Shown: positions 28,169-36,725, counted from the stretch's first letter. The stretch: 64,000 bases of DNA from TK10-74A sp965217625 (GCA_965217625.1 OZ244557.1:1736001-1800000), one strand, 5' to 3'. A program made the numbers and translations. Notes: generated from the letters alone by a model not told the origin.

Positions 28169-28528
28169 TTAGCGGGGGGCGAACTCGATGATCTGGACGT
28201 AGTTGCCGTCGGGGTCGGTCATGGTGGCGACGAGGCCGCCCCAGGGCTCGGCCTGGGGCTCACGCACGAATACGACGCCCTGGGCGGCGAGGCGGCGCCA
28301 CTCGGCGCGCACGTCGTCGACGAAGAGGTTGATCTGCATGCGGGCGGGGTCGGCGCTGGGACCACTGATCGCCGAGTGATCGAGGATGCGGATGTACGCC
28401 CCGGCGACCTCGAAGACGGGGTCGTGCGACTGCGTCCGGCGCGGCAGGCCCAGCACGTCGCCGTAGAAGCGGGCCAGGGCCGCCGGCTGCTGGGTGCCGA
28501 TCATGAGGGTCAGTTCGTGGACGTGCAT
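28169..28528 (-). CDS. VOC family (glyoxalase/bleomycin-resistance-like) protein
   Basis: 119 residues, one vicinal-oxygen-chelate domain with two beta-alpha-beta-beta-beta units: VHELTLMIGTQQPAALARFYGDVLGLP and INLFVDDVRAEWRRLAAQGVVF, ending MTDPDGNYVQIIEF. The metal-binding set is His near the N-terminus (H4) and Glu at the end. It could be a lyase, isomerase or resistance protein; the substrate is not clear. Confidence 0.85.
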   Translation of the reverse strand: MHVHELTLMIGTQQPAALARFYGDVLGLPRRTQSHDPVFEVAGAYIRILDHSAISGPSADPARMQINLFVDDVRAEWRRLAAQGVVFVREPQAEPWGGLVATMTDPDGNYVQIIEFAPR

Positions 28529-28571
28529 CGGTTCGTGGCGACCCCCTGCGCCGCCCCATCGTACCGCCCGC

Positions 28572-29399
28572 TCAGAGCGAATCGAGGAACTCCAGGACGG
28601 CCGCGTTGACGGCGTCCGCGGCCTCCATCACGACGCCGTGGCCGGCGCCGGGCAGCAGCCGCAGGCGGGCGCCGGCGATCTGCTCGGCCAGCAGCGGGGC
28701 GTTGGCGGCGGGGACCATCCGGTCCTCGGCGCCGTGCAGGATCAGCGTGGGCATGCGCAGCGACTTGAGGCCGGGCAGGGGGTCATACGCGGCGACCGAC
28801 TGCAGCGGCCCGAGCGTCGCGATGAGGGGCGCGGTGTTGGCCTCGCGCTTGGCGATGGCGCGCTGCAGCACTTCCGGGCGCCGGCGGGGGTAGTCGCTGG
28901 CGAAGACGATCTCCTGCGCCGCCGCCGCCGCTTCGATCAGGGGGAGGGCCGAGGCCTGGAACATCGCGGTCTGGGTTTCCGCGGGCATGGACGGCGCGGT
29001 GGGGCCCGCGGAGGTCGCGGCGAGGATCAGGGCGCGCACGACGTCCGGCGCGCGCAGGGCGGCGGTGATCGCGATGGAGCCGCCCAGCGAGTTGCCGAAG
29101 AGGACGCAGGGGGCGGCGTGCAGCGTCTCGAGCAGGGCGAGCGTGTCGTCGGCCATCTGCTCGATGGTGTAGCCGGTGGGGGGGCCGTCGGAGGCGCCGA
29201 CGCCGCGCTGGTCGAAGCGGATCACGCGCCGCGTGGGCGCGAGGGCGGCCATCTGCGCGTCCCACTGGTCCATGTCCATCGCGCCGCCGGCGACGAGCAC
29301 CACCGCGTCGCCGGCGCCGCGCTCTTCGCAGGCCAGTCGCACGTCGCCGGCGGCGACGGGGGAGGCCGGCGGCGCGGGGCTGTCCGGGGAGTGGGCCAT
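28572..29399 (-). CDS. Alpha/beta hydrolase
   Basis: 275 residues. Nucleophile elbow GNSLGGS, oxyanion segment LVAGGAMDMDQWD, catalytic Asp region LILHGAEDRMVP and His in PGAGHGVVME. FDQRGVGASDGP is typical of the family. It hydrolyses an ester, thioester, lactone or C-C bond; substrate unknown. The ORF is downstream of thyX on the same strand. Confidence 0.9.
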   Translation of the reverse strand: MAHSPDSPAPPASPVAAGDVRLACEERGAGDAVVLVAGGAMDMDQWDAQMAALAPTRRVIRFDQRGVGASDGPPTGYTIEQMADDTLALLETLHAAPCVLFGNSLGGSIAITAALRAPDVVRALILAATSAGPTAPSMPAETQTAMFQASALPLIEAAAAAQEIVFASDYPRRRPEVLQRAIAKREANTAPLIATLGPLQSVAAYDPLPGLKSLRMPTLILHGAEDRMVPAANAPLLAEQIAGARLRLLPGAGHGVVMEAADAVNAAVLEFLDSL

Positions 29400-29455
29400 G
29401 TGCGTTCCTGAAGTCGTCGCCGGGGGGCGGGCGCCGTGGCCGGGTGGCGAGCCGG

Positions 29456-30277
29456 CTACGCGCCCACGATCTGCTGGCTCTCAATGATGGCGAAGTCGTC
29501 GCTGTCCAACGGGTCCATCTCGCCCTTGCGATAGGCCTTGTAGAGCCGCAAGAGTTCATCCTTGTGCGGTCGCTTGCGACCGATGGGGCAGGCCTCCCAG
29601 GCCGCGTAGTCCTCGTCGCAGTAGCCCATGCGCAGCTCGCCGCACTTGGGCTGCAGCATGCGACCCAACTCCGGCGCCGCGCGCACCACCTCGGCGCGCA
29701 TCAGCGCCATGACGCGCCGGAACTCCCACTGGGCGCGGGTGCAGAGCCGCAGGTCGGCGATGTGCAGCAGCGCCGCGAAGTTGACGGTGAGCTTGAAGTT
29801 GGTGTTGGTGGCGTTGGGCAGCAGGAAGCGCGCGTCCTCGGCCGGGACGCCGGCCGCGACGAGCCGCTCGTAGAGGTCGCCGACCTCGCGGAAGAGATCC
29901 TCCATCTCGCCGGCCATGCCGGCCGCCTCGACGGTCTTGGGGACGGTGTAGGGGAAGTCGCCGCCCTTGTAGGTGACGTAGCGCTGGCTCTGCTGCTCGA
30001 AGGAGATGCCGATGCGATGGCGCACGAACTGGTGCGAGAAGGCGCGCGACACGCCGCTGATGCCGAACTCGAAGTGCACCTGCTCCAAGGGCGAGACGTG
30101 CCCCGTCTTCAGGCGCTCCTGCACGAAGGCGGTCATCTTCTCGTGCGAGATGCGCTCGTCGGCGATGCGGGCCAGCACCTGGTCCGGCGTCAGCGCGGAA
30201 TAGCAGACGCGGTAGGCCATGTAGAGGACCCGGATCGGATCCTGGGTGTGTTCGATCAGCGTGACTTGGATGGGCAT
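29456..30277 (-). CDS. thyX: Flavin-dependent thymidylate synthase ThyX
   Basis: 273 residues. The ThyX motif is RHRIGISFEQQSQRY (R86-H87-R88), with one more residue between RHR and the key Ser than in the usual RHR-x7-S. ISHEKMTAFVQ and SHQFVRHR are also typical. It makes dTMP from dUMP using methylene-tetrahydrofolate and FAD. No thyA is visible in the window. Confidence 0.93.
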   Translation of the reverse strand: MPIQVTLIEHTQDPIRVLYMAYRVCYSALTPDQVLARIADERISHEKMTAFVQERLKTGHVSPLEQVHFEFGISGVSRAFSHQFVRHRIGISFEQQSQRYVTYKGGDFPYTVPKTVEAAGMAGEMEDLFREVGDLYERLVAAGVPAEDARFLLPNATNTNFKLTVNFAALLHIADLRLCTRAQWEFRRVMALMRAEVVRAAPELGRMLQPKCGELRMGYCDEDYAAWEACPIGRKRPHKDELLRLYKAYRKGEMDPLDSDDFAIIESQQIVGA

Positions 30278-30370
30278 CTAGGGTTGCTCTCGCGCCGACC
30301 CGCGCCCCCTGGGCTGGGGCTTTCCACCGTACCGTACCAGCGGCGATCAGATGGCCCTCGTTCTGTGGAG

Positions 30371-30796
30371 TTAGGCCCCAAACGTCGTCTCGAGCTGCGC
30401 CGAGGCGTCGAAGAAGTCCTGCAAGGTCTGATTGAAGCGATAGAACTTGTCGCGGCGGTGGTAGTCGTCGCCGCGCGCGAAGTTCTCGGGGGCATTCATG
30501 TCGAGCGTATTCAGCGTGTGATGCAGGTCCGCGCCGCCGTGCTGCGCGATGTTCTCCAGCATCTCGCGCCACGCCTCCGGCGGCATGCTGAGCACGAAGT
30601 CGAGCGCCGCGGCGGCCTCCCCGTCGATGGGGGCGACCTCCGTCACCTCGAACGCCTCGAAGACGATCTTCCAGATCGACGGCCCCACCTCGACGCCCAT
30701 CTCGCAGTCGATCGTGCCGAACTTGCGGAAGGCGGGGTCGGCGTTGGCCAGGCTGGCGAGATCCTGGAACCATTCGGTGGAGGGGAAGACAGGCAT
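30371..30796 (-). CDS. SCP2 sterol-binding-like domain protein
   Basis: 141 residues from the ATG at MPVFPSTEWFQDLASLANADPAF, which resembles the N-terminus of bacterial SCP2-type lipid-binding proteins. The remainder (DLHHTLNTLDMNAPENFARGDDYHRRDKFYRFNQTLQDFFDA) is less typical. The preceding GAGG is 9 bases from this ATG; a further ATG is 9 bases upstream. TATATT upstream (30841-30846) could be a -10 box. Function would be binding of a hydrophobic ligand; the family call is tentative. Confidence 0.55.
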   Translation of the reverse strand: MPVFPSTEWFQDLASLANADPAFRKFGTIDCEMGVEVGPSIWKIVFEAFEVTEVAPIDGEAAAALDFVLSMPPEAWREMLENIAQHGGADLHHTLNTLDMNAPENFARGDDYHRRDKFYRFNQTLQDFFDASAQLETTFGA

Positions 30797-30851
30797 GGGG
30801 GACATCCTCTGGCTCAGGGGCTGGTCGATCGCTCCCTGGGAATATACCGGC

Positions 30852-31907
30852 CTATCGCCGCTGGCGGTCGCGGAACGCATCGACGCCGCCGGGCCGGTGG
30901 TCGCGCCCGCGCCCGCGAAGGCCGAAGCGTCGCTTCTTCTTGGCCGGAGCCGGCGTGACCTGCCAATTGCCGGGCAGCCGCACGTCGTCGTCGAGGGGCG
31001 ACGGCGGGGGCTGGGGCGGGGGGTCGCCGCGCAGGCGTCCCTGCCGGGGGATGCCGCGCCGGGCGCCGAAGCCGAAGCCGAACGTCGTCGGCATCGACCA
31101 CTGGGGGCCTACCTCTTGCGTCGGCGCACGCCAGCGCCCAACAAGAAAGGGGTACACCAGCAGCAGTCCCGCCACGAAGCCGCCGATGTGCGCCCACCAG
31201 GCCGTGCCCGACCCGCTGCTCTCGGCCACCACCGACCCGACGCCGGGCAGCAGGTTGAGCAGGAACCAGAATCCGATCAGCAGCGGCGCCGGCACGACGG
31301 CGGGGATCAGCAGCACCAGCGGGATCAGCACCTGCACCAGGGCGCGCGGGAACAGCAGGAAGTACGCGCCCAGGACGCCGGAGATCGCGCCGCTGGCGCC
31401 GATCATGGGCAGCAGATCACCCGCGTCGATGTAGATGTGCGCGGCCGCGGCCAGGTAGCCCGTCGCGACGTAGAAGAGCAGGAAGCGCGCCGAGCCCATG
31501 CGGTCCTCGACGTTCGCCCCGAAGACCCAGAGGAACAGCATGTTGCCCGCCAGATGGAACAACCCGCCGTGCAGGAACATGGCCGTCAGCGGGGTCAACA
31601 GGATCAGGAAGCCCGGCAGCAGGGGCACGCCCTGATCCGCCACGGCGTCCTGGGAGCGGGTGTCGTCGTCGAGGTAGCCGGTGATGAACTCCGGCACCGC
31701 CCCCAGGGCGAGGTTGACCTTGTCCTCCTCCGAGTTGAGGTAGCGCTGGACCTCGCTGCCGTCGCTCTTCGGGATCCAGATCCATCGGCTGGGGACGTCG
31801 CTGAGGACGAAGGCGGTGAAGCCCCAGACGAGGATGTTGATCACGATCAGGGCGCGCGTGACGTGCGGCGTGCTCGCGCGGAAGCTGCTGTCGCGCAGGG
31901 GGATCAT
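30852..31907 (-). CDS. Rhomboid-family intramembrane serine protease
   Basis: 351 residues, about six transmembrane helices. Catalytic Ser172 in GASGAISG and His240 in WAHIGGF form the dyad; H118-L-A-G-N122 (FHLAGNMLFL) is the conserved H..xN motif. The cytoplasmic C-terminus is long, Pro- and Arg-rich. It cleaves single-pass membrane proteins; substrates unknown. Its start codon overlaps the upstream CbiB-like gene (ATGA). Confidence 0.93.
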   Translation of the reverse strand: MIPLRDSSFRASTPHVTRALIVINILVWGFTAFVLSDVPSRWIWIPKSDGSEVQRYLNSEEDKVNLALGAVPEFITGYLDDDTRSQDAVADQGVPLLPGFLILLTPLTAMFLHGGLFHLAGNMLFLWVFGANVEDRMGSARFLLFYVATGYLAAAAHIYIDAGDLLPMIGASGAISGVLGAYFLLFPRALVQVLIPLVLLIPAVVPAPLLIGFWFLLNLLPGVGSVVAESSGSGTAWWAHIGGFVAGLLLVYPFLVGRWRAPTQEVGPQWSMPTTFGFGFGARRGIPRQGRLRGDPPPQPPPSPLDDDVRLPGNWQVTPAPAKKKRRFGLRGRGRDHRPGGVDAFRDRQRR

Positions 31908-32797
31908 GCCGCGCCTCGCCCCGGCCGGGGGCCGGCCAGGATGATGAGCGCCGCCGCAGCCGCGGCGACGGCCAGCGCCGCCCGATGCAGGCGCAGCGCG
32001 CGCCGCAGGCCCGCGGCCGGCTCCACCGGCGGGCCCGCGGCGACCGTGGCCGCGGCGAGGGCGGGCGTATCGGCGGCCAGCGCGGCGCGCACGGCGCGGA
32101 CGGGGTCGCCACCGACGACCGGGGCCGCCGCGCCGTAGGCGACGCCGGTCGCGCGGGCGGAGAGCCCCCGCAGCAGCACGAGGCGCGGGCCCGCGCCGAG
32201 CGCCCGGCCCAGCAGCGGCGCGCGCAGGACGATCGCCGGGACGTCGCCCCAGAGCCGCGCCAGCAGGGTCGGCAGGTGATAGGCGACCGCGCCCGGCAGG
32301 TCGAACAGGGCGTAGGCCAGCCAGGGCCCGACGGTGTGGTCGGCCGCGCCGCCGGCCAGCGACTCCTCGGCCCGGTCGGCGATCTCCTGGGCGGTCACGG
32401 CGGGGGGCAGGGGCTCCGCCCCCATGCGCTGCAGCGCCGCCCGCGCGGCGACCAGGTCATCGCGCTCCAGCGCGTCCGCGACCGCCTCCGCATTCCGGGC
32501 CGTCGACCAGGCGTCGAAGCTGAGCGACAGCAGCAGTGCCCGCATCGAGAGGCCCAGCGTCCCGGCCCGCGGCGCGATTCGCGGCGGGAGGGCGATCAGG
32601 GCGGCGCTGGTCGCGGCGGCCGCGACGGTCGCGGGCGCGCCGCCGGGCGTGAGCCCGCGGGGGACGCCCGCCAGCGCGATGAGGGCCGGACCGCCGGGCC
32701 GCCGCCGGGACAGCCACGCCTGCAGGGCGATCGCGATCACGAAGCCGAGTAGTCGGGAACGGCGGCCGGGGCGCGACGCGCGCTCACGGGTGGACAT
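31904..32797 (-). CDS. CbiB/CobD-like membrane protein, divergent
   Basis: 297 residues with several transmembrane segments. The middle resembles adenosylcobinamide-phosphate synthase: LERDDLVAARAALQRM, then AEESLAGGAADHTVGPWLAYALFDLPGAVAYHLPTLLARLWGD (CbiB has a similar A.ES...N..D....P.....G..GA..Y). The VGRDT-type motif of functional CbiB is missing and the loop reads MGAEPLPP. It may have lost amidation activity or act on another substrate. Overlaps the rhomboid gene by four bases. Confidence 0.55.
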   Translation of the reverse strand: MSTRERASRPGRRSRLLGFVIAIALQAWLSRRRPGGPALIALAGVPRGLTPGGAPATVAAAATSAALIALPPRIAPRAGTLGLSMRALLLSLSFDAWSTARNAEAVADALERDDLVAARAALQRMGAEPLPPAVTAQEIADRAEESLAGGAADHTVGPWLAYALFDLPGAVAYHLPTLLARLWGDVPAIVLRAPLLGRALGAGPRLVLLRGLSARATGVAYGAAAPVVGGDPVRAVRAALAADTPALAAATVAAGPPVEPAAGLRRALRLHRAALAVAAAAAALIILAGPRPGRGAA

Positions 32798-33085
32798 CGG
32801 GGGTCAGGCGATCCCCGTGACGGGGGGAAGCGGTGCGACGATGTGCATGGCCCGAGAATAGGCCATCGCTCCCTTGCGCCCCGTTCGCCCGTCGGCCGTA
32901 AACCGTTTGTAAATTCCATCACAATCGAGCCCCGAAACGCTACAGTGAGCCCGATCAACCGTTGACAGCCTGATCGGGCTGCGTCAAGAATGTTCCAGAA
33001 GTCACAAAGTCGGTGGCGGTCGGCAGGGGCGACTGCGAACCAGCTCGCGTCGCCGCTGTAAGCAGAAGGCAGGAGTCTCCTAAAC
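32798..33085. other. 288-bp intergenic region with promoter and inverted repeat
   Basis: No gene. Contains the divergent upstream regions of the CbiB-like and zinc-ribbon genes, with the promoter and inverted repeat listed separately. Confidence 0.5.
32948..32991 (+). promoter_or_regulatory. Promoter with -35 inside a 10-bp inverted repeat
   Basis: AGCCCGATCA (32948-32957) and TGATCGGGCT (32971-32980) form a perfect 10-bp inverted repeat; the 13-base centre contains TTGACA (32962-32967). AAGAAT at 32986-32991 is an 18-base-spaced -10 candidate. A repressor bound here would block the -35 box. It would drive the zinc-ribbon gene. Confidence 0.45.
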
Positions 33086-33295
33086 ATGACCGTCGCGACC
33101 CCAATTCAGTGTCCCCGTTGCACCGGCGCCATGCTCGCCGAATCCGACACCCACGGTGCGTTCAGTACCTGCCTGGCCTGCGGCTACGTCTACGAGAGCC
33201 GCGTCATCTCCGTCTTCGAGCTCGAGCAGGAGCAGGCCGTCGAAGAGGGCCGGCAGCGACGCCGCCAGCCCTCGCACGGGAAGCTGCGCCTCTAG
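33086..33295 (+). CDS. Small zinc-ribbon protein
   Basis: 69 residues with two CxxC knuckles, CPRC and CLAC, the pattern of a zinc ribbon; then a charged helix (SVFELEQEQAVEEGRQRRRQ). Probably a nucleic-acid- or protein-binding regulator. An AGGAG site lies 9 bases before the ATG. Function unknown. Confidence 0.75.
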   Translation: MTVATPIQCPRCTGAMLAESDTHGAFSTCLACGYVYESRVISVFELEQEQAVEEGRQRRRQPSHGKLRL

Positions 33296-33681
33296 GCGCT
33301 CACCTCGAGGCGCTCGCCTCAAGGATCCGGCCCCTCAGCCCAGTCTCCGTCCTCCATCGACGGCGGCGCGCGCGCCGTCGTCTTCGCGTGCGCCCCGGAC
33401 CGCCCGGCGCCGGGGGTGGCGGCGTGCGGGCGTCGTAAACGGGGTGTGAACGGGGGCCGGATGGGCGGCGGCGCGTCATTGCCGCTAGCAAAACGCTGGC
33501 GTTAGAGTGGCCGCCCTTCGCCGCCGAGCGGGTCCACCCCCCGCGAGAAAGACGCCCCATGACGGACACGCCACGCGGTGCGCGCCCAGGCATCGACCAC
33601 CTCCGCTCCGCGATCCGGCGCGGCGCCCCGCGCCCGCACCCGCGGTCGCGCGCGCGGGCGGGCTAGGGCCCAGGGAACATC
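33296..33681. other. 386-bp stretch with no confident gene
   Basis: Short imperfect repeats of AGGCGCTCxCCTC occur at the start. AACGCTGGCGTT (about 33489-33502) is a short palindrome. Minus-strand frames here are Arg-rich and look like shadows. Confidence 0.4.
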
Positions 33682-34044
33682 GTGCAGGAATTCGTCACAC
33701 CGCAACTGCAGGCGCCCGGCGGTGCGCCGCCGCCACCCGGGGGCTGGCTGAGTGAGCAGCTCCAGCGACTGCAGCGGCTGCTGGCGCTGCGGGACGCGCA
33801 TGCGTCGAACCTCAACGCTGAGGGACGCCGCCTGCTGGACCACGCCATCTTCACGACCTTCGTGGACTGCCGCGACCTGGGGGGCGAGGCGCGGGCGTCG
33901 GCCCTGCTGACGCCGCCGCTGCCGACGACATCCGAAGTGAACGCCAGCGCGGCGCTGCCCGCCTCGGACGGCGACGGCCCGGGACCGGACGCCCCGGCGG
34001 CGCCGGCGGCGCCCGGCGCGACGGAGTCGTCGCCCAGGGACTGA
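33682..34044 (+). CDS. Small hypothetical protein with central helical motif
   Basis: 120 residues. GTG start after CAGGGAACATC. A Pro/Gly-rich N-terminus leads to a helical region (WLSEQLQRLQRLLALRDAHASNL) and LLDHAIFTTFVDCRDLG, with a low-complexity Pro/Ala tail. I do not recognise it. A longer minus-strand frame overlaps it but is Arg-rich and without a ribosome site. Confidence 0.55.
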   Translation: MQEFVTPQLQAPGGAPPPPGGWLSEQLQRLQRLLALRDAHASNLNAEGRRLLDHAIFTTFVDCRDLGGEARASALLTPPLPTTSEVNASAALPASDGDGPGPDAPAAPAAPGATESSPRD

Positions 34045-34068
34045 GGCCCGCCCGGGCCCCGGCGCGGG

Positions 34069-34096
34069 TAGACTGGCGCGGCTAGACTGGCGCGGC
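34069..34096 (+). repeat. Perfect 14-bp tandem duplication (TAGACTGGCGCGGC x2)
   Basis: Two adjacent identical 14-bp units upstream of the zinc-finger-like gene. Each carries TAGACT, a -10-like hexamer, so the duplication doubles a possible promoter element. Confidence 0.7.
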
Positions 34097-34126
34097 AATG
34101 GCCTGGCGGAAGCGGGCGTAGCCGAG

Positions 34127-34549
34127 ATGATGCGCGAATACAAACGGGCGCGGCGCTGCGAACGGCGTATCCGGGTGCTGGGCTGCCGGCAGCCGCTGGC
34201 CGGCCAGTGCCAGTACTGCGCGCGCGGTTTCTGCGCCAACCACGGGGACCGCTTCGACGACCGCCAGGAGGTCTGCCACCGGGACCGCTGCCAGGCCAGG
34301 AAGGCCGACGTGGACCGTCACCACGCCTTCCTGCGCGACGCGCGCGCCCGCAACGCCGACGGCCGCTGCGGGATGCCGGAATGCGCCGCCGCGCCCGTGA
34401 CTCACTGTGAGCGTTGCGGTCCGCGCTTCTGTGTCGCGCACTTGCAGGAGACGCTGGTCATGGCGCTGCATCAGGGGGAGCGCGGCTCGGACGTGCTGCG
34501 GATGTGCACGCACTGCCTGTCGCGGGTCAATCTATGGGGGGACGACTAG
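34127..34549 (+). CDS. Cys/His-rich protein with two AN1-like zinc-finger repeats
   Basis: 140 residues with many Cys and His. The motif C-x2-C-x4-C-x2-H appears twice: CQYCARGFCANH and CERCGPRFCVAH, each followed by a charged segment. This resembles the eukaryotic AN1-type or B-box zinc-binding pattern. A third Cys pair CTHC is near the C-terminus. Function unknown; likely zinc-dependent binding of protein or nucleic acid. The start is the first of two ATGs. It is convergent with lipB. Confidence 0.7.
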   Translation: MMREYKRARRCERRIRVLGCRQPLAGQCQYCARGFCANHGDRFDDRQEVCHRDRCQARKADVDRHHAFLRDARARNADGRCGMPECAAAPVTHCERCGPRFCVAHLQETLVMALHQGERGSDVLRMCTHCLSRVNLWGDD

Positions 34550-35255
34550 CAGCCGCCGCGTCAGGCGCGACGCCGAACTCCGCCGCGAAGGCCGCGACGA
34601 AGCGCCGCTTGACGGTCGCCATGTCGCAGGCGGCGAGTTCCCTGGCGCCCGGACCCGGGGCGCCCGCCGACGCGAGTTCGGCGCGCAGCGAGGCGGCCCG
34701 CACCCCGGCCTGACCGCACGGATCGATGCAGGCCCAGTGCTCGGCGCTGGGATCGACGTTGAACGCGATGCCGTGCCGCGTGACGCCGCGCGAGACGTGC
34801 ACCCCCAGCGAGGCGATCTTGCCCCCGGCCGTAAAGACGCCGTGCATCTCGGGATCGCGACGCCCGCCCAGGCCGTAGCTCTCCAGCAGCCGCAGCACGA
34901 CGGCCTCGAGCGCCCGCACGTAGGCCCGGACGTCGAGTTGGAAGTCGGCCAGCCGCAGGATGGGGTAGGCGACGAGCTGGCCGGGGCCGTGGTAGGTGAC
35001 GTCGCCGCCGCGCTCGCTGTCGACGATGGGGATGCCCAGGCGCTCGAGGCGGGCGGGGGCGCGGACGCCGTCGCGGTTGCCGCGCCGGCCCAGCGTGACG
35101 ACGGCGTCGTGCTCGACGAGGAGCAGGGCGGCGCGCGCCTCGCCGGCCACGACGGCGGCGTGCGCCGCGCGCTGCTCGGCGAGCGCGGGCGCGTAGGCCA
35201 TCCGTCCCAGATCCCGCACGCCGAGGGGGATCGCGGCGCGGTGCGGGGCGGTCAT
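34527..35255 (-). CDS. lipB: Lipoyl(octanoyl) transferase LipB
   Basis: 242 residues. RGGDVTYHGPGQL is the LipB signature; catalytic Cys180 is in CIDPCG and catalytic Lys146 in AGGKIASLG. It transfers octanoate from acyl-ACP to lipoyl-domain proteins. Stop overlaps the 3' end of the zinc-finger gene; its start overlaps the NUDIX gene's stop. Confidence 0.95.
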   Translation of the reverse strand: MTAPHRAAIPLGVRDLGRMAYAPALAEQRAAHAAVVAGEARAALLLVEHDAVVTLGRRGNRDGVRAPARLERLGIPIVDSERGGDVTYHGPGQLVAYPILRLADFQLDVRAYVRALEAVVLRLLESYGLGGRRDPEMHGVFTAGGKIASLGVHVSRGVTRHGIAFNVDPSAEHWACIDPCGQAGVRAASLRAELASAGAPGPGARELAACDMATVKRRFVAAFAAEFGVAPDAAAASRPPID

Positions 35256-35758
35256 CGGCGGGCGCGCCAGCGGCGCAGGATCTCGGGGTCGTGCGGGAAG
35301 GCGGGCGGGGGCAGGCAGGCGAGCGGGAAGAAGCGGACGTCGCGGGCTTCGGGGCCGGCGCGCAGCGTGCCGCCGACGGCGCGGCCCGCGAAGGCGATGA
35401 AGACCAGCGGGTCCCCGGCCCGGGAGTAGGCGCCGAGCAAGTCGTCGATGACGGCCTCGATGCCGGTCTCCTCGCGCACCTCGCGGGCGGCGGCGGCGCG
35501 CAGCTCCTCGCCGCGGTCCACGAAGCCGCTGGGCCAGGCCCAGGCGCCCATCGCGGGCTGATGGTCGCGCTGGGTGTAGAGCAGCCGCCCGGCCTCGTCC
35601 TCGATCAGCGCCCCCACGGCCAGCTTGGGGTCGTCGTAGTGGATGAACTCGCAGGCGGGGCAGGCGAGCCGCGACGCGCCGGCGTGCTCACGGGTCTGCA
35701 AGGGCGTGGCGCAGAGGGGACAGTAGCGGGGCGCGATCGGGGCGGGGTCGTGGGGCAT
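35252..35758 (-). CDS. NUDIX hydrolase with N-terminal zinc ribbon
   Basis: 168 residues. An N-terminal zinc ribbon (C13-x2-C16, C33-x2-C36) and a NUDIX box G78-x5-E-x7-RE-VREETG (GFVDRGEELRAAAAREVREETG spans residues 78-99). Similar zinc-ribbon NUDIX enzymes include NADH pyrophosphatase-like and general housecleaning hydrolases. Start: ATG of MPHDPAPIAP. Overlaps lipB by four bases, so both probably share a transcript. Confidence 0.9.
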   Translation of the reverse strand: MPHDPAPIAPRYCPLCATPLQTREHAGASRLACPACEFIHYDDPKLAVGALIEDEAGRLLYTQRDHQPAMGAWAWPSGFVDRGEELRAAAAREVREETGIEAVIDDLLGAYSRAGDPLVFIAFAGRAVGGTLRAGPEARDVRFFPLACLPPPAFPHDPEILRRWRARR

Positions 35759-35784
35759 GGCGACAGCCGCCTCTCGCGGCGCGG

Positions 35785-36552
35785 TCAGGAGGGCAGATCG
35801 ACGCGCAGGAAGCGCTCGTAGAAGTGGCCGTCCGGGTCGCGGAAGCGATCGCGCATGCCGGACGCGAAGGCGTCGCCGCGCGAGCCGAACTGCGTCTTGT
35901 GCTCCATCAGGCCGCTCAGCTTGCGTTCGACGCTGTCCGTGATGTCGACGCTGAAGTTCGCCTCGGGATGGCCCCAGATATAGACCTGCGAGACCTTGTG
36001 CGTCTCCAGGCCCTCTTCGCGGATCTGCTCCGGGAAGTTCATGTGGTCGCGCGCCGTGGGGTAGACCGCGTCGACGGCCATGGCGCCGGTGTTGCGGTGG
36101 TCGCGATGGTTGATGAAGCCGACGAAGCGCTCCGCCTCGTCGGCGTCGACCGCCCCGGGACGCCGATGGATGATCTGGTCGCTGTGGGTGAACACGGCCA
36201 GGGGCTTGAGGCGGCGGATCTCGCGCACGATCTTGCCCAGCAAGGCGCGGCTGTAGTCGAGTTCGCCGTCCTCCCCGCCCAGGAAGACGCAGGAGGAGAC
36301 GCCGAGGACGGCGGCGCAGGCGCGCTGCTCCTGCTCGCGCGCGGCGACCAGCCGGTCGCGCGTCATCGTCGGGTCGTCGGAGCCCTTGGCGCCGTTGGTG
36401 ACGACGATGTAGTGGAACTCCCAGCCCTGCCGGGTCCACAGCGCGGCGGTCCCGCCGGCGCCGAAGTCGGGGTCGTCCGGGTGCGCCGCGATGACGGCGG
36501 CGATCTTCGGCGGGGCCGGCGTCCCTGGCGTGCCGTCGGCGGCGTTGGCGAT
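35785..36552 (-). CDS. PIG-L family deacetylase, apparent ATC start
   Basis: About 255 residues. AHPDDPDFGAGG is the PIG-L metal-binding motif; NGAKGSDDP, THSDQIIHRRP and NHRDHRNTG follow. These zinc enzymes deacetylate N-acetylglucosamine-type groups (LmbE, MshB, BshB relatives). No ATG, GTG or TTG sits where the protein should begin; the only site preceded by a good ribosome site (GAGGAG, 6 bases) is ATC at 36552-36550. Upstream in-frame TTG would add about 35 residues of low-complexity sequence. It is divergent from lexA. Confidence 0.8.
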   Translation of the reverse strand: MANAADGTPGTPAPPKIAAVIAAHPDDPDFGAGGTAALWTRQGWEFHYIVVTNGAKGSDDPTMTRDRLVAAREQEQRACAAVLGVSSCVFLGGEDGELDYSRALLGKIVREIRRLKPLAVFTHSDQIIHRRPGAVDADEAERFVGFINHRDHRNTGAMAVDAVYPTARDHMNFPEQIREEGLETHKVSQVYIWGHPEANFSVDITDSVERKLSGLMEHKTQFGSRGDAFASGMRDRFRDPDGHFYERFLRVDLPS

Positions 36553-36696
36553 GGCGGGCTCCTCTGGGTCGTCGTGGCCGCCCGGTGGGGGCGGGGCGGG
36601 GTACGGATCCTGCGTCGCCGAGCATAGAGTCCCCGCCCGCCAGGGTCCGCCCCGGGGTGTGGCCGGGGCTGCGAAACGCCGGTCCAAGACGGCACG

Positions 36697-36725
36697 TTGA
36701 CACGGGCGCGGGAATGGGGGATAGT
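36697..36725 (+). promoter_or_regulatory. lexA promoter (TTGACA, 17-bp spacer, GATAGT)
   Basis: TTGACA at 36697-36702 and GATAGT at 36720-36725 with 17 bases between. It lies 104 bases upstream of the lexA ATG and directly before the SOS box. Confidence 0.75.

Noticed and set aside
33502..34239. 245-residue minus-strand frame opposite the small hypothetical gene
   Set aside because: Arg/Pro-rich throughout and without a ribosome site; the plus-strand frames have better starts and residue patterns.
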